64,000 nt of DNA from the NCBI GenBank assembly GCA_965369205.1, contig CBDUPW010000009.1:1-64000 (forward strand), given 5' to 3'. Under the pieces are notes generated by a model. The model was not told the DNA's origin. It saw nothing but the letters and a program-made list of their open reading frames with translations, and ran no database searches. The DNA is from JACKEA01 sp965369205 (GTDB taxonomy: Bacteria > Myxococcota_A > Polyangia > Polyangiales > Polyangiaceae). The position numbers and the translations under genes are program-made. This document shows, piece by piece, positions 16,936 to 25,723 of the stretch. Positions within the stretch are counted from its first letter, which is position 1; each line of letters starts with the position of its first letter.

Positions 16936-18516
16936 CTACCTCTGAAACATCTTCAGCATGCGCTGAGTCACGAGAAAGCCCCCGGCAATGTTGATGGTCG
17001 CGATGAGCACGGCGATGGCGCCCAAGATCGTGACCGGCGACGACGTCGGTCCGGAAACCTGCAGCATGCCTCCGACGATGATGATGCCGCTGATGGCATT
17101 GGTCACGCTCATGAGCGGAGTGTGCAGCGCCGGTGTGACGTTCCAAACCACTTGCCATCCGATGAAGCAAGCCAGCACGAAGACGGTTAGGTGCGACAAG
17201 AATCCGGCGGGTGCCACGAAGCCAAGACCGGCGAGAACCGCAGCTAACACCAGGAGCGTCACGCTGCTCACGCCGGACTTTTGCTTCTTCGCAACGCTCG
17301 CCTGCAGCTGCGCCGGTGGCACAACACTTGGCAGCTTCGGCTTCGGAATTGGGACGACTTCCTTCTTCGGCGGTGGCCACATCAACTCGCCATTGAGAAG
17401 TACGATGGAGCCGCGCACCACTTCGTCGTCGAGATCGATGTGCCAGCTCTTCGCGCCGCCCATATCAGCGAGCAAGTGGTACAGATTCGAGCCGTAAAGT
17501 TGACTGGCCGTGGGCGCTAGGCGGCTAGGCAAGTCGATGTAGCCGATGATGGTGATGCCCTTTTCGGTGATCACCTCACCGGGTTTGGTCAGCTCGCAGT
17601 TGCCGCCAGCTTCCGCCGCCAAGTCCACGATCACGGAACCGGGCTTCATCAGCTCGACGATTTCCCGCGGCAATAGGTTCGGAGCCGGGCGACCCGGCAC
17701 CAGCGCCGTCGTGATGATGATGTCGACGTCCTTGGCTTGCTTGGCGAAGAGCTCCATTTCCGCCTTGATGAACTCCGGACTCATCAACTTGGCGTAGCCA
17801 CCTTCACCGGTGCCATCTTCTTCGAAGTCCAGTTCCAAGAACTCCGCGCCCATGCTCTTGACCTGGTCTTTGACCTCCGGCCGGGTGTCGAAGGCACGCA
17901 CGATGGCGCCCAGGCTGCGCGCCGCACCGACTGCGGCCAGTCCCGCCACGCCGGCGCCAATGACCATGACCTTTGCCGGCGGGACTTTGCCGGCGGCCGT
18001 CATTTGCCCGGTAAAGAAGCGACCGAAAAAGCTCGCCGCTTCGATCACCGAGCGGTAGCCCGCGATGTTCGCCATCGAGCTGAGTGCGTCCATCTTTTGC
18101 GCCCGCGTGATACGCGGCACCTGGTCGATGGCGATCACCGTTGCTTTGCTCGCCTTCAAGCGCTCAAGCAGCGCCTCGGCTTTCGCGGGCCAAATGAAGC
18201 TGATCAGGGTGGACCCGGCCTTGAGCAACTCAGCTTCGTGTTTCTTCTGCGTTCCGCGGTACGCATCGGTCTCCGGAAGCAGGTCCGGCGGCTGCACCTT
18301 CAGAACGATGTCAGCGGAGCCCCAAAGCTCAGCGACGTCATCGACGACCTTGCAGCCGGCCGCCTCGTAGGCGCTGTCCGAGAAGGAAGCGCCGCCGCCG
18401 GCGCCCCGCTGCACCGACACTTCGAAGCCAAGTTTCTGCAGGCGTCCGGCAGTTTCCGGAGTTGCAGCGACCCGGCGCTCACCCGGTCGCACCTCTGTGG
18501 GGATTGCGATGATCAT
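16936..18516 (-). CDS. pntA: NAD(P) transhydrogenase subunit alpha (single-chain alpha1+alpha2)
   Basis: 526 residues. The NAD-binding domain I starts MIIAIPTEVRPGERRVAATP and contains VIGAGVAGLAAVGAARSLGA and FDTRPEVKDQVKSMGAEF. After ~400 residues a charged Pro-rich linker (PPKKEVVPIPKPKLP) leads to about four membrane helices (GVSSVTLLVLAAVLAGLGF, FVLACFIGWQVVWNV, ISGIIIVGGMLQV, ILGAIAVLIATINIAGGF). The alpha1 and alpha2 parts are therefore in one chain, as in enterobacterial PntA. ATG 18516 is chosen over the in-frame start at 18552 because it begins the conserved first strand. It leads the pntAB operon. Confidence 0.95.
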   Translation of the reverse strand: MIIAIPTEVRPGERRVAATPETAGRLQKLGFEVSVQRGAGGGASFSDSAYEAAGCKVVDDVAELWGSADIVLKVQPPDLLPETDAYRGTQKKHEAELLKAGSTLISFIWPAKAEALLERLKASKATVIAIDQVPRITRAQKMDALSSMANIAGYRSVIEAASFFGRFFTGQMTAAGKVPPAKVMVIGAGVAGLAAVGAARSLGAIVRAFDTRPEVKDQVKSMGAEFLELDFEEDGTGEGGYAKLMSPEFIKAEMELFAKQAKDVDIIITTALVPGRPAPNLLPREIVELMKPGSVIVDLAAEAGGNCELTKPGEVITEKGITIIGYIDLPSRLAPTASQLYGSNLYHLLADMGGAKSWHIDLDDEVVRGSIVLLNGELMWPPPKKEVVPIPKPKLPSVVPPAQLQASVAKKQKSGVSSVTLLVLAAVLAGLGFVAPAGFLSHLTVFVLACFIGWQVVWNVTPALHTPLMSVTNAISGIIIVGGMLQVSGPTSSPVTILGAIAVLIATINIAGGFLVTQRMLKMFQR

Positions 18517-18712
18517 GTTCGGAGCACTGATGCTCCAACGACAGCCACACAACTTGCCCGCGTGACGGGGAGCTCAGCGGCCGCCGTCATAACCCAAAAG
18601 CGAAGGGCGCGCCGGCAAAAAAGCGTGCCCACGCCCCGCCGGCCCCCGGGCAATCGTATTTGTCATCGAGGGGCGTATTTCCCTTGGGTCGAGCTTGGGT
18701 CGAGCGCGCTCT

Positions 18713-19165
18713 CTAATCCGCGGGCGTGACCAGGAAGTTCGCGCTCGCGCTGGCAATAGGACGCGCGCGGTCGTCTTGCCACGCCTCGATCTGCACAGAC
18801 ACGATGCGTCGGCCCTGTTTGGTGATGCGCGCCTTGGCGAGGGTATCCACGGGTTTGCCCGAGCGCAGATACGCAACGGTCAAGTTGATCGTCTTCGGGA
18901 TCACCACCGTTTCGGCTCGATAGAAGAGCTCCAATACGGCTGTCGTCTCCAAGAGCGCGCCAATGGTGCCGCCGTGTAGCGCGGGCAACACGGGGTTGCC
19001 GATGAGCGGATCTGAGTAGTGCAACACTCCAGTCAGCTGCCCGTCCTCTACGCGAGCAGAGAGACCCATGAAGCGCCAATAGGGAATAGCGGCGATGAAC
19101 TTAGAGAAGTCACCGTCTTGCCGCGCCTGTTGCACGACGTCCAGCAGGGGCGTGGGGGTGGTCAT
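18713..19165 (-). CDS. Hotdog-fold thioesterase (PaaI-like), second of a coupled pair
   Basis: 150 residues. The hotdog core is visible: VLPALHGGTIGALLETTAVLE is the active-site helix with the HGG(T/A)xxxxxE/D signature, and TVAYLRSGKPVDTLAKARI and RRIVSVQIEAW are the following strands. Such proteins hydrolyse acyl-CoA thioesters. The start ATG 19165 overlaps the TGA of the preceding hotdog gene by four bases, so translation is coupled. The C-terminal strands (ASASANFLVTPAD) are complete. The substrate cannot be inferred from the context. Confidence 0.85.
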   Translation of the reverse strand: MTTPTPLLDVVQQARQDGDFSKFIAAIPYWRFMGLSARVEDGQLTGVLHYSDPLIGNPVLPALHGGTIGALLETTAVLELFYRAETVVIPKTINLTVAYLRSGKPVDTLAKARITKQGRRIVSVQIEAWQDDRARPIASASANFLVTPAD

Positions 19166-19632
19166 TTGGTGCCGGGGATCGGCGCACCCTTCGTTCCGAT
19201 GGCAAAGGTGCCTGTTGCGCAGGCAATGGGGTCTGATTCGTCGTCGTGATACGCGATACCCCGCGCAAACGCGATGTGGCGCGTCAGCTTGTAACACTCG
19301 GTGCGGCACATGACGTCTTTGTGCGCCAGTCCAGACTTTAGGTAGTCGATGCGCAAGTCGAGGGTGGCGATCGGCCCCATGCGTTTGAGCGCCAAGAACA
19401 CCGCGGCTCCACAAGCCGCGTCCAACATCGAAGTGATGGCGCCGCCGTGCATCACGCCGGTGTGCGGATTGCCCACCAGCTTTTCGTCGTAAGGCAGTTT
19501 CAACCAGGCGGTGGTGCCCTCGAAGTTAACGAACTTCAGGCCCAGCGCCTTGTTGTGGGGGATGCCGCCGGCGAATCCCTGGTCGAGACGTGCCAGTCTT
19601 TCGGCTTTATCGCTGGCTTCGTCTGCGCCCAT
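19162..19632 (-). CDS. Hotdog-fold thioesterase (PaaI-like), first of a coupled pair
   Basis: 156 residues. The catalytic helix HTGVMHGGAITSMLDAACG carries the HGG...D signature of the PaaI/4HBT group, and TLDLRIDYLKSG and CYKLTRHIAFARGIAY are the strands that follow. It is about the same size as the downstream hotdog protein but clearly diverged, so this looks like an ancient tandem duplication; hotdog enzymes often work as homo- or hetero-oligomers. ATG 19632 begins the conserved chain; longer in-frame ATG or GTG starts upstream are not supported. It overlaps the next gene by four bases. Confidence 0.85.
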   Translation of the reverse strand: MGADEASDKAERLARLDQGFAGGIPHNKALGLKFVNFEGTTAWLKLPYDEKLVGNPHTGVMHGGAITSMLDAACGAAVFLALKRMGPIATLDLRIDYLKSGLAHKDVMCRTECYKLTRHIAFARGIAYHDDESDPIACATGTFAIGTKGAPIPGTK

Positions 19633-19734
19633 GTGCGCGAAACCATAGCGTATTTCAAGAATATGCGCCGCGCGATTAACAGCGCCGCCCGGCGCGGCGT
19701 TTTGCTCATGAGTTTCCGAACAGGAGAAAACACC

Positions 19735-20250
19735 ATGAAAGCACGCACCATCCTCGCCGCCCTCGTTGCCACCTCGTTCTTCGCCGTCCCCGCCTTCGCC
19801 GCGCCCTCTAACGGAAAAGCCCCCGCCGCTGCGCACGCCAAGAAGAAGCGCGGCGCCAAAGCTGACCCCGCCAAACGCGAAGCGCGCATGCTGGCCAAGC
19901 TGAAAGAAGCCGGCGTGGACGACGCCCGCGCCAAGAAGGTGGTCGCCATCAACAAGCGCTACCACGCCGCACAGAAGACCCTGCGCCAAGCGGCCAAGCC
20001 CGACCGTGAAGCGTTCCGCAAGGCCCGCGCCAGCAAAGACGCCGCAGCGATCAAAGCTGCGAAAGAGAAGATGCAGACCCACCGCGCCAAGCGCAAGGCA
20101 CTCAACCAAAAGCGCGCCGCCGAAATCGGCAAGGTGCTGACCACCGCCGAGCAGGCGAAGATCAAAGAGATGCGCCGCCAGGCCCGCGCCGAAAAGGGAA
20201 AGAACGGCAAGCGCGGCAAGCGCGGCAAAGCGAAAGGCAAGCAGAGCTAA
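19735..20250 (+). CDS. Very basic exported protein of Spy/LTxxQ type
   Basis: 171 residues with a clean signal peptide (SFFAVPAFAAPSN). The mature chain is extremely rich in Ala, Lys and Arg (RGAKADPAKREARMLAKLKE, RGKRGKAKGKQ), almost all helical, and carries LTTAEQAKIKEMRRQ, the LTxxQ-like motif of the Spy/CpxP periplasmic chaperone family. ATG 19735 is preceded by CAGGAGAAAA. It could be a periplasmic stress protein; alternatively its Lys-rich tail may bind nucleic acid or LPS. The gene stands alone and ends at the strong hairpin terminator near 20304. Confidence 0.78.
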   Translation: MKARTILAALVATSFFAVPAFAAPSNGKAPAAAHAKKKRGAKADPAKREARMLAKLKEAGVDDARAKKVVAINKRYHAAQKTLRQAAKPDREAFRKARASKDAAAIKAAKEKMQTHRAKRKALNQKRAAEIGKVLTTAEQAKIKEMRRQARAEKGKNGKRGKRGKAKGKQS

Positions 20251-20303
20251 CCCACCCCCATCCCCACGGACTCCTCCCCATCCTCCCTGAATCCTCCCCC
20301 CCC

Positions 20304-20337
20304 GCGAGGGAGCCACCCGCCCCGGTGGCTCCCTCGC
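20304..20337 (+). terminator. Strong stem-loop terminator
   Basis: A perfect 14-bp inverted repeat, GCGAGGGAGCCACC and its reverse complement, encloses a six-base loop (CGCCCC), followed by CCTAATTTTG. It lies about 50 bp after the stop of the basic LTxxQ gene at 20250 and 60 bp before the dehydratase gene at 20401. The stem is perfect and GC-rich, so it could also act on the minus strand, although no minus-strand gene ends here. Confidence 0.85.
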
Positions 20338-20400
20338 CCTAATTTTGTTCAGCGCGAAAGGCGCTGCCTGGCCGCGCGGCTAGGCACTACAGTCTCGGTC

Positions 20401-21360
20401 ATGAGCTACGCGGCCAGTTTGGACTCGGTGCGTGCGGCGCGGGAGCGCATCCGCGGCATCGCGCATGTCACGCCGGTGCACGCATCCCGCACGCTCAACG
20501 CGCGCGTCGGGGCGGAGTTGTTCTTCAAATGCGAAAACTTTCAGCGTGTGGGCGCCTTCAAGTTCCGTGGCGCGATGAACGCGCTGTCGCGTTTGGATCC
20601 TGAACTTGCCGCCCGCGGCGTTGCAACGCATTCCAGCGGCAACCACGCCCAGGCCATCGCGCTGGCGGCGCAGCTGCGAGGCATTCCGGCGCATATCGTG
20701 ATGCCGGAGAATGCGCCGGCCGTAAAACGCGCCGCCGTCGAAGGCTACGGCGGTCGCGTCGTGCCCTGCGCGCCGACGCTTCAAGCGCGCGAAGACACCG
20801 CGGCGCAAGTCGTGGCCGAGACGGGCGCCACGTTGATCCCGCCCTTCGACCACCCGGACGTGATGTCCGGTCAAGGCACCGTGGCGCTGGAGCTGCTGGA
20901 ACAGGTGGCAGATCTCGACGCCATCGTGGTGCCCCTCAGCGGAGGTGGCTTGATCAGCGGCGTGGCCATCGCGGCGACAGAGCTGCAGCCGAAGATCCAG
21001 ATCATCGGTGTGGAGCCCAGCGGCGCCGATGACGCCCAGCGCTCCAAAGCCGCCGGCAAGCGCTTGCCCTGTAATCACCCAAAGAGCATTGCGGACGGCC
21101 TGCTTGCCAGCGTCGGCGAGCTGACCTGGCCCATTGTGCGCGATCGCGTCGCGCGCGTTCTGACCGTCAGCGACGACGAAATCCTCGCCGCCATGCGCCT
21201 GTTGATGGAGCGCATGAAACTCGTGATCGAACCCAGTGGCGCCGTCGGCCTTGCCGCGGCCTTGCAACCCGCCTTCCAAGAGCTGGGACTGCAGCGCGTC
21301 GGCATCGTGCTTTCCGGCGGCAACGTCGACCTATCCAAGCTGTTCGCCTCGCACCCGTGA
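20401..21360 (+). CDS. PLP-dependent serine/threonine dehydratase or racemase
   Basis: 319 residues, fold type II PLP enzyme. The Schiff-base Lys is K54 in GAFKFRGAMNAL, which is the motif of threonine/serine dehydratases and serine racemases. SSGNHAQAIALAA is the substrate-side loop, and the glycine-rich phosphate loop reads PLSGGGLISG. It is too short for IlvA with its regulatory domain, so a catabolic dehydratase, threo-3-hydroxyaspartate ammonia-lyase or serine racemase is likelier. It stands alone, isolated by the terminator upstream and by the convergent small gene downstream. Confidence 0.85.
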   Translation: MSYAASLDSVRAARERIRGIAHVTPVHASRTLNARVGAELFFKCENFQRVGAFKFRGAMNALSRLDPELAARGVATHSSGNHAQAIALAAQLRGIPAHIVMPENAPAVKRAAVEGYGGRVVPCAPTLQAREDTAAQVVAETGATLIPPFDHPDVMSGQGTVALELLEQVADLDAIVVPLSGGGLISGVAIAATELQPKIQIIGVEPSGADDAQRSKAAGKRLPCNHPKSIADGLLASVGELTWPIVRDRVARVLTVSDDEILAAMRLLMERMKLVIEPSGAVGLAAALQPAFQELGLQRVGIVLSGGNVDLSKLFASHP

Positions 21361-21425
21361 CCGGCGCGCAAGCGGCGTTGCGGGCTCCGGCGGCAGCTCC
21401 CAGTGCAGCCTGCACGGAGCCAGAG

Positions 21426-21566
21426 TCAGTCATTTTCCAGAAGCCACTGCTCGAAGAGGCGCTGGAGCTCGGCGTCGTTGGCCCCGGGATTTCGCTCGCG
21501 CAGGGACGCGCGCTTGAGTTGGAGGCCCCATCCCCCAAAAAACAAAACGAAGCCCTGAGGGTTCAC
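21426..21566 (-). CDS. 46-residue protein translationally coupled to the FIST gene
   Basis: A GTG at 21566 overlaps the TGA of the FIST gene by four bases and opens a 46-codon frame that ends in TGA at 21426. The hydrophobic start (VNPQGFVLFFGGWGLQLKRA) is followed by a charged, helical, well-formed segment (RERNPGANDAELQRLFEQWL). The C-terminal half resembles the end of small proteins in which a PxxxDxElxRxfxxWL helix recurs. It is too short for routine gene calling. I infer that it is real from the coupling and from its clean codon bias. Function unknown. Confidence 0.5.
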   Translation of the reverse strand: MNPQGFVLFFGGWGLQLKRASLRERNPGANDAELQRLFEQWLLEND

Positions 21567-22747
21567 TCGGGGATGGCGACGACGACGATGGTGTTGTTGT
21601 GGTAGCCGTCGAGGCGTCCGGGGTCCCGGGCGACTTCGCCGTAGCTGGAGAAGCCCGCGATGGGCACGTCCGGGAATACGTTGCGGATGGCGTCGACCTC
21701 GCCGCTGTAGCGTTCGCCCAGCGTCATGCCGCGGCAGACGCAACTGAAGACTAGAATGCCAGCGGCGGCGCGACCGTCGAGCGCGTCCTTGGCTTGTTGT
21801 GCGGCTTCCCTGGCGGCGTCCAAGATGGCGTGGGGTGCGCCGCGCACGATGCAAACCTGAGCGCTCTCGGGAACTTCGCCCGCGCAGAAGAGGGAGCCGT
21901 CCTTGAGCACGCGCAGAGGCGCCCGCACGCGCACGATCTGCTCGAAGAGTAACACGCCCAATTCGTTTTCGATCAAGTACTGCCCGATAGGCACGGATTC
22001 CAGGTCGATGCCGCGCGACTTGGCGTGGTCGCGATACACGTCCATGGCGGGGCGGCCGTCGATTTCGTGCACGATGTTGCCGCTGGCGCGAGTGACGGTC
22101 ATGCGCGGCGAGACCTGCGACAGTCCGTGACCCATGCCGGTGGCCCAAGGCGTGGGGGACCAGAAGTGCGCGACGACGACACCACCTTCTGCGACGCCCG
22201 CGTTGCTACCGACCACGGTCTTCACCAGCGCGCCTTCGTCGGCCGCTCCAGCGCCCACGATCAGGTGGTCATCGGGCAAGTGCTTGCGGATCTCGACGAC
22301 AAGTTGCTCGAAGGTCGGTGACAGTCCGTCGCCGAACAGGATGCAGCAACGGTGGCGCCGGCCGCGGGCGCGGTGTTCGCCGGACCGCGCGTCGGCTTCG
22401 CTGCAGAGCGTCTTGAGAAGCTTCTTTGCGTTCTTGCCTAAGGGCTGGGCTTCGTTCAAGAGGTGGCGGGTGTCTGGCGCGCCGACTAGGAGCACGCCCA
22501 TGCCTTCACGCGTCAGTCCGCGCTCGGTGATCTCACCGGCAGTGGTTGTGGCCAGGATGTCGACGTCTTCGAGGCGTGCCTTGGCTTCCTGGACGACCTG
22601 CTCGAGATCGTATTTCGGCGATGCGAAAATGAACGCGAGATCCGCTTTGCGATCGCCCAACGCGGCGAGCGCTGGGGCGATGGACTCGTCCACGGCCGCG
22701 CTTGCGTCGGCGGCGATGGAAGCCCCACTGCTACAGATCGTAGACAT
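21563..22747 (-). CDS. FIST-domain sensory protein
   Basis: 394 residues. It has an N-terminal FIST_N-like part (AFIFASPKYDLEQVVQEAK, ILATTTAGEITERG, GVLLVGAP, LPDDHLIVGAGAADEG) and a C-terminal FIST_C-like part (VPIGQYLIENELGV, AAAGILVFSCVCRGMTLG, FPDVPIAGFSSYGEVA, YHNNTIVVVAIPE). FIST domains bind small ligands such as amino acids and often pair with signalling domains; here the protein is stand-alone. ATG 22747 is preferred over the upstream GTG 22780. It is coupled to the small gene at 21426-21566 and divergent from the propeller gene at 22901. Confidence 0.82.
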   Translation of the reverse strand: MSTICSSGASIAADASAAVDESIAPALAALGDRKADLAFIFASPKYDLEQVVQEAKARLEDVDILATTTAGEITERGLTREGMGVLLVGAPDTRHLLNEAQPLGKNAKKLLKTLCSEADARSGEHRARGRRHRCCILFGDGLSPTFEQLVVEIRKHLPDDHLIVGAGAADEGALVKTVVGSNAGVAEGGVVVAHFWSPTPWATGMGHGLSQVSPRMTVTRASGNIVHEIDGRPAMDVYRDHAKSRGIDLESVPIGQYLIENELGVLLFEQIVRVRAPLRVLKDGSLFCAGEVPESAQVCIVRGAPHAILDAAREAAQQAKDALDGRAAAGILVFSCVCRGMTLGERYSGEVDAIRNVFPDVPIAGFSSYGEVARDPGRLDGYHNNTIVVVAIPE

Positions 22748-22900
22748 ACTCAAAGCCGACCCCTCGTTCGGCAGCACCACGTTGGCACCGGGGGTCAGGA
22801 TAAACCTAAGACGCTTGGAGCAGAACGGGGCCTGCCTCCGAAAGCTATGTTTTCGACGACGCTTGACGGGGCGACAAAGCGGAAGTGCTCTTGCAACAAG

Positions 22901-24319
22901 ATGTCCTGTCGCTCGACCTGCTTGATCTCATTGATGTTTGTCGCGTGTTGTCCTCAGCCGCCGCCGGCCCAAGCACCGCCCGGCGCGCCGGCCGGTTCGG
23001 AAATGCCTGCGCAGGCGCCCACTGCCGTGACTGTGGAAATGCCACCGGAAGAGGTAACGGAGCCGAATGCAGTGGCGACGGTGGCCGTCGGCGAAATCGC
23101 CGACGCCGACGGTTGGTCGACGTTTCACGGCGGTCCTGCCAGAACCGGCGCGAGCAGTGCGCCCGCGGTTTCTGCGCCGCGCGTGCTGTGGTCTGCGCGC
23201 GTGGGGATCCAAGGCTACTTAAACGGTCCCATCGTACTGGGAGACCAAGTTGTGATCGTGTCGAGCTCCGGCACCGCCCACAACAAACCGGATCCTGAGG
23301 ACGGCGTGTACGCACTGGACTTCAAGACCGGCAAGCGCGCGTGGCACGCGCACTTCGACCAGGACGCCAACGGCATTGCCGCAACCAAAAGCCATGTGTT
23401 TGCAACGAGTGACGATGGTCACGTGTACGCCCTGGATCTGAAGTCTGGGGCGGTGGCTTGGAAGCAGAGTGGCAAAGGCAAGATGTATTCGCATCCGCTG
23501 ATCGTGGACGGGAAGGTGATCGTCGGCGACGCTATGGGCAACTTGCGCGCCTTTGACGTTACGGACGGCAAGCCGGCTTGGAGCGTTGGATTCGTGGGCG
23601 CCATTCGCGGTGGCGCCTCTGCAGACGCCTCGGCGATCTACGTCACGTCTCAAGGCGGCGACGTCGCGAAACTGAGCTTCGCGGGCAAGGTAATCTGGAA
23701 GAAGCGCGTGATGCGGCCGCCCTGGGATGGGCAGGGCAAAGCCGAAGCTATTGAGACTTACGCGCCGCCGCTGCTCGACGGCGGCATGTTGATCATCCCC
23801 TTCGCGCGGGACACTTACTACAAGGACGTGCCTGCGCTATTGGCGCTCGATAGCAAGAACGGCAAAGAACGCTGGCGTTCGAAGGGGCCGGGATCCTGGG
23901 GGAATTTGCGGCTCTTGCCCGTCAGCGCGGCGGGCGCGCTGGTCTATGCGGAGCCGTACTCTGGCGACATCGTTGGCATCGCGAGCTCCACGGGGCGCAT
24001 GCTGTGGCGCAACACAGCGGGGCCGTGTTTCTTCCCAAGTTGGTCGTCGCCGGCCGCCGCGGGTGATGTGGCGTACGTGGCGCGCTTTGACGGGACCCTG
24101 CACGCAGTGCGCGCTGCGAGTGGCAAGGAACTGTGGCAGGTCTACTTGGGTGACAAGCGCCACGCAGGCAAGCCGCGTCCCAGTTTTCCTAAGGCAAAGT
24201 ACGGTTGTGAGTGGCAGGTGCCCGTCGGCAACCCGATCTACTCACCCGTCGCCGTCGCTAACAACGGGACGATCTTGGTTGGGAGCGGGGAGGGCTTTCT
24301 CTACGCCCTCGGTAACTGA
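22901..24319 (+). CDS. PQQ-type beta-propeller lipoprotein
   Basis: 472 residues. Signal peptide with lipobox-like FVACC, then a Pro/Ala linker and a propeller built of blades such as GVYALDFKTGKRAWHAHFD, VYALDLKSGAVAWKQSG, LRAFDVTDGKPAWSVGF and LLALDSKNGKERWRSKG, each with the Ala-Trp docking pattern. That is the PQQ_2/BamB-like fold. It is too divergent to call BamB, and quinone binding cannot be shown. ATG 22901 is taken because the signal peptide starts there, although the frame is open from 22847. Its last 78 bp overlap the convergent hydrolase gene. Confidence 0.82.
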   Translation: MSCRSTCLISLMFVACCPQPPPAQAPPGAPAGSEMPAQAPTAVTVEMPPEEVTEPNAVATVAVGEIADADGWSTFHGGPARTGASSAPAVSAPRVLWSARVGIQGYLNGPIVLGDQVVIVSSSGTAHNKPDPEDGVYALDFKTGKRAWHAHFDQDANGIAATKSHVFATSDDGHVYALDLKSGAVAWKQSGKGKMYSHPLIVDGKVIVGDAMGNLRAFDVTDGKPAWSVGFVGAIRGGASADASAIYVTSQGGDVAKLSFAGKVIWKKRVMRPPWDGQGKAEAIETYAPPLLDGGMLIIPFARDTYYKDVPALLALDSKNGKERWRSKGPGSWGNLRLLPVSAAGALVYAEPYSGDIVGIASSTGRMLWRNTAGPCFFPSWSSPAAAGDVAYVARFDGTLHAVRAASGKELWQVYLGDKRHAGKPRPSFPKAKYGCEWQVPVGNPIYSPVAVANNGTILVGSGEGFLYALGN

Positions 24320-25561
24320 TACGGCTTTTGCCGGCCCCGGCGTCGGCACCCACTCAAGGGGGTCCTTCTTTTGGCCACCTTGCTCGATGGTGTCTAGCCC
24401 CTCGAAGGGATCGGATACCGCGCGGTCGATCACGCCCACATCCAAGGTTGCCGCAATCTCTGGTTCTTCACCGCCGCCGAGCTTGGGCGCGGGGGTCGAC
24501 GGTACGTTGCGATCGAGCGGGGGCGTTTTCCACGCGCCTTCGACGATCGCGAGGGCGCGCGCCATCACCGGGATGTGCGCGCAGTGGGCGGCCTCGTTGG
24601 TGCCGGCGTAAGACCACACGTGCAGGTTGCCCTGATCCACGTTGGATTTGGCGTAAAACGGCGAACCGTCGCTTTCGACGGAAGTGCGCGTAAGCCCCAG
24701 CTCGTGCAGCAAGAGCTCGGCGGTGGCCGAGGTGGACGGATACTTTTCCGGGTCGACGTCCGAGTGGCTGAAGATGAAGATCTTCTTGCCGTGCAGGGCC
24801 TTCTTTGCGTACTCGAAGGTCGGCGTGAGCGTGTGGCTGCTCAGGGATTTGAGTGAGCCGTCGCGCTTCGATGCCGCGGGGTTCCAGGCGGCGTGGAGTC
24901 CGTCCAGCAGAATGACGGCGTCGACGCGGTCGTCGCCATGCTTGAGGATCTCGTTGATGGCGCCATAGCCGGCACTCCAGGCAGAGAGTGCGACGTGCCG
25001 GATGTGGGCGCCGTCATCGTGGGTATGGTGTTTCAACGCGCTTTCGACGGAGCGCAGTAGTTCCGGGAATACATCCGGGCGTTGGAAGGCGTTGGAGTAC
25101 GGCCCGCTACCCAGGCCCTTGTCGATGCCGACATAAGCGACGCCGTTTGCGACCTGCACCAGAGTCTTGCGCACGGCAGAGTAGCCGTGGAAGTGGATCA
25201 CGACGTCGAAGCCCATGTTCGCCGTGTGTCCGCCCTTTTGGGGAATAGCAATGCGACCCATGTTCAGGTTGCGGTAGGGCGCGTAGGGCCCAAGACCGAT
25301 AGGGTCGTGGGGATTGCATTCGTGAAAACCCTTGGCGCGCAGCGCGTCGGTCAGCGGTTCGAGGGTGCGTCGCTCGCGCTCGACGGGTGCCGCGGTGACG
25401 TGCGGTGCTTCCGGGGTCGCCAGCCGGGCCAGCACCGCTGTGGCTCCAGCGCCGCCGCCCGCAGCGACGAGCAGCGCGGCGGCCACCACTCCGACGCCGC
25501 CGATGCTCAAGGCGCGCCGAAAGATGTCGGCGTCGGATTGGGGCTTTTCCGGCGGCTTCAC
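24242..25561 (-). CDS. Membrane-anchored alpha/beta hydrolase-like protein
   Basis: About 439 residues from GTG 25561. An N-terminal hydrophobic segment (VVAAALLVAAGGGAGATAVL) anchors or exports it. The core has the hydrolase order: NMGFDVVIHFHGYS, then ALSAWSAGYGAIN with a Ser in S-A-W-S-A-G in place of strict GxSxG, then DAVILLDGLHAAW, IFIFSHSDVD, and a His in NLHVWSYAG. It may be a secreted esterase or peptidase. The C-terminal ~75 residues are a low-complexity tail that overlaps the propeller gene by 78 bp at the 3' end; an upstream start is not supported because no ATG lies in frame. It is divergent from the ABC1 kinase gene. Confidence 0.72.
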   Translation of the reverse strand: MKPPEKPQSDADIFRRALSIGGVGVVAAALLVAAGGGAGATAVLARLATPEAPHVTAAPVERERRTLEPLTDALRAKGFHECNPHDPIGLGPYAPYRNLNMGRIAIPQKGGHTANMGFDVVIHFHGYSAVRKTLVQVANGVAYVGIDKGLGSGPYSNAFQRPDVFPELLRSVESALKHHTHDDGAHIRHVALSAWSAGYGAINEILKHGDDRVDAVILLDGLHAAWNPAASKRDGSLKSLSSHTLTPTFEYAKKALHGKKIFIFSHSDVDPEKYPSTSATAELLLHELGLTRTSVESDGSPFYAKSNVDQGNLHVWSYAGTNEAAHCAHIPVMARALAIVEGAWKTPPLDRNVPSTPAPKLGGGEEPEIAATLDVGVIDRAVSDPFEGLDTIEQGGQKKDPLEWVPTPGPAKAVSVTEGVEKALPAPNQDRPVVSDGDG

Positions 25562-25723
25562 GGCAGGGAAGTCTATGCATTCCCGGACGAATGGAAAGCA
25601 AAGGACAGATGTTCCATCGTCACTGGAATGTCGAATCGGTCCCAGTGCGGGGGATTCCTGTGAATCGACGCGGGTTTGGAATGCGGAGCCACGCTTCGCT
25701 GTAACCTCTGGGAGAGGGCCATC

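Noticed and set aside
16936..17380. Upstream extension of the pntB frame
   Set aside because: It overlaps the 3' end of pntA in another frame; ATG 16933, two bases after the pntA stop, is the credible start.
17737..18729. 330-codon plus-strand frame opposite pntA
   Set aside because: pntA is complete and strongly conserved on the minus strand; this is its shadow.
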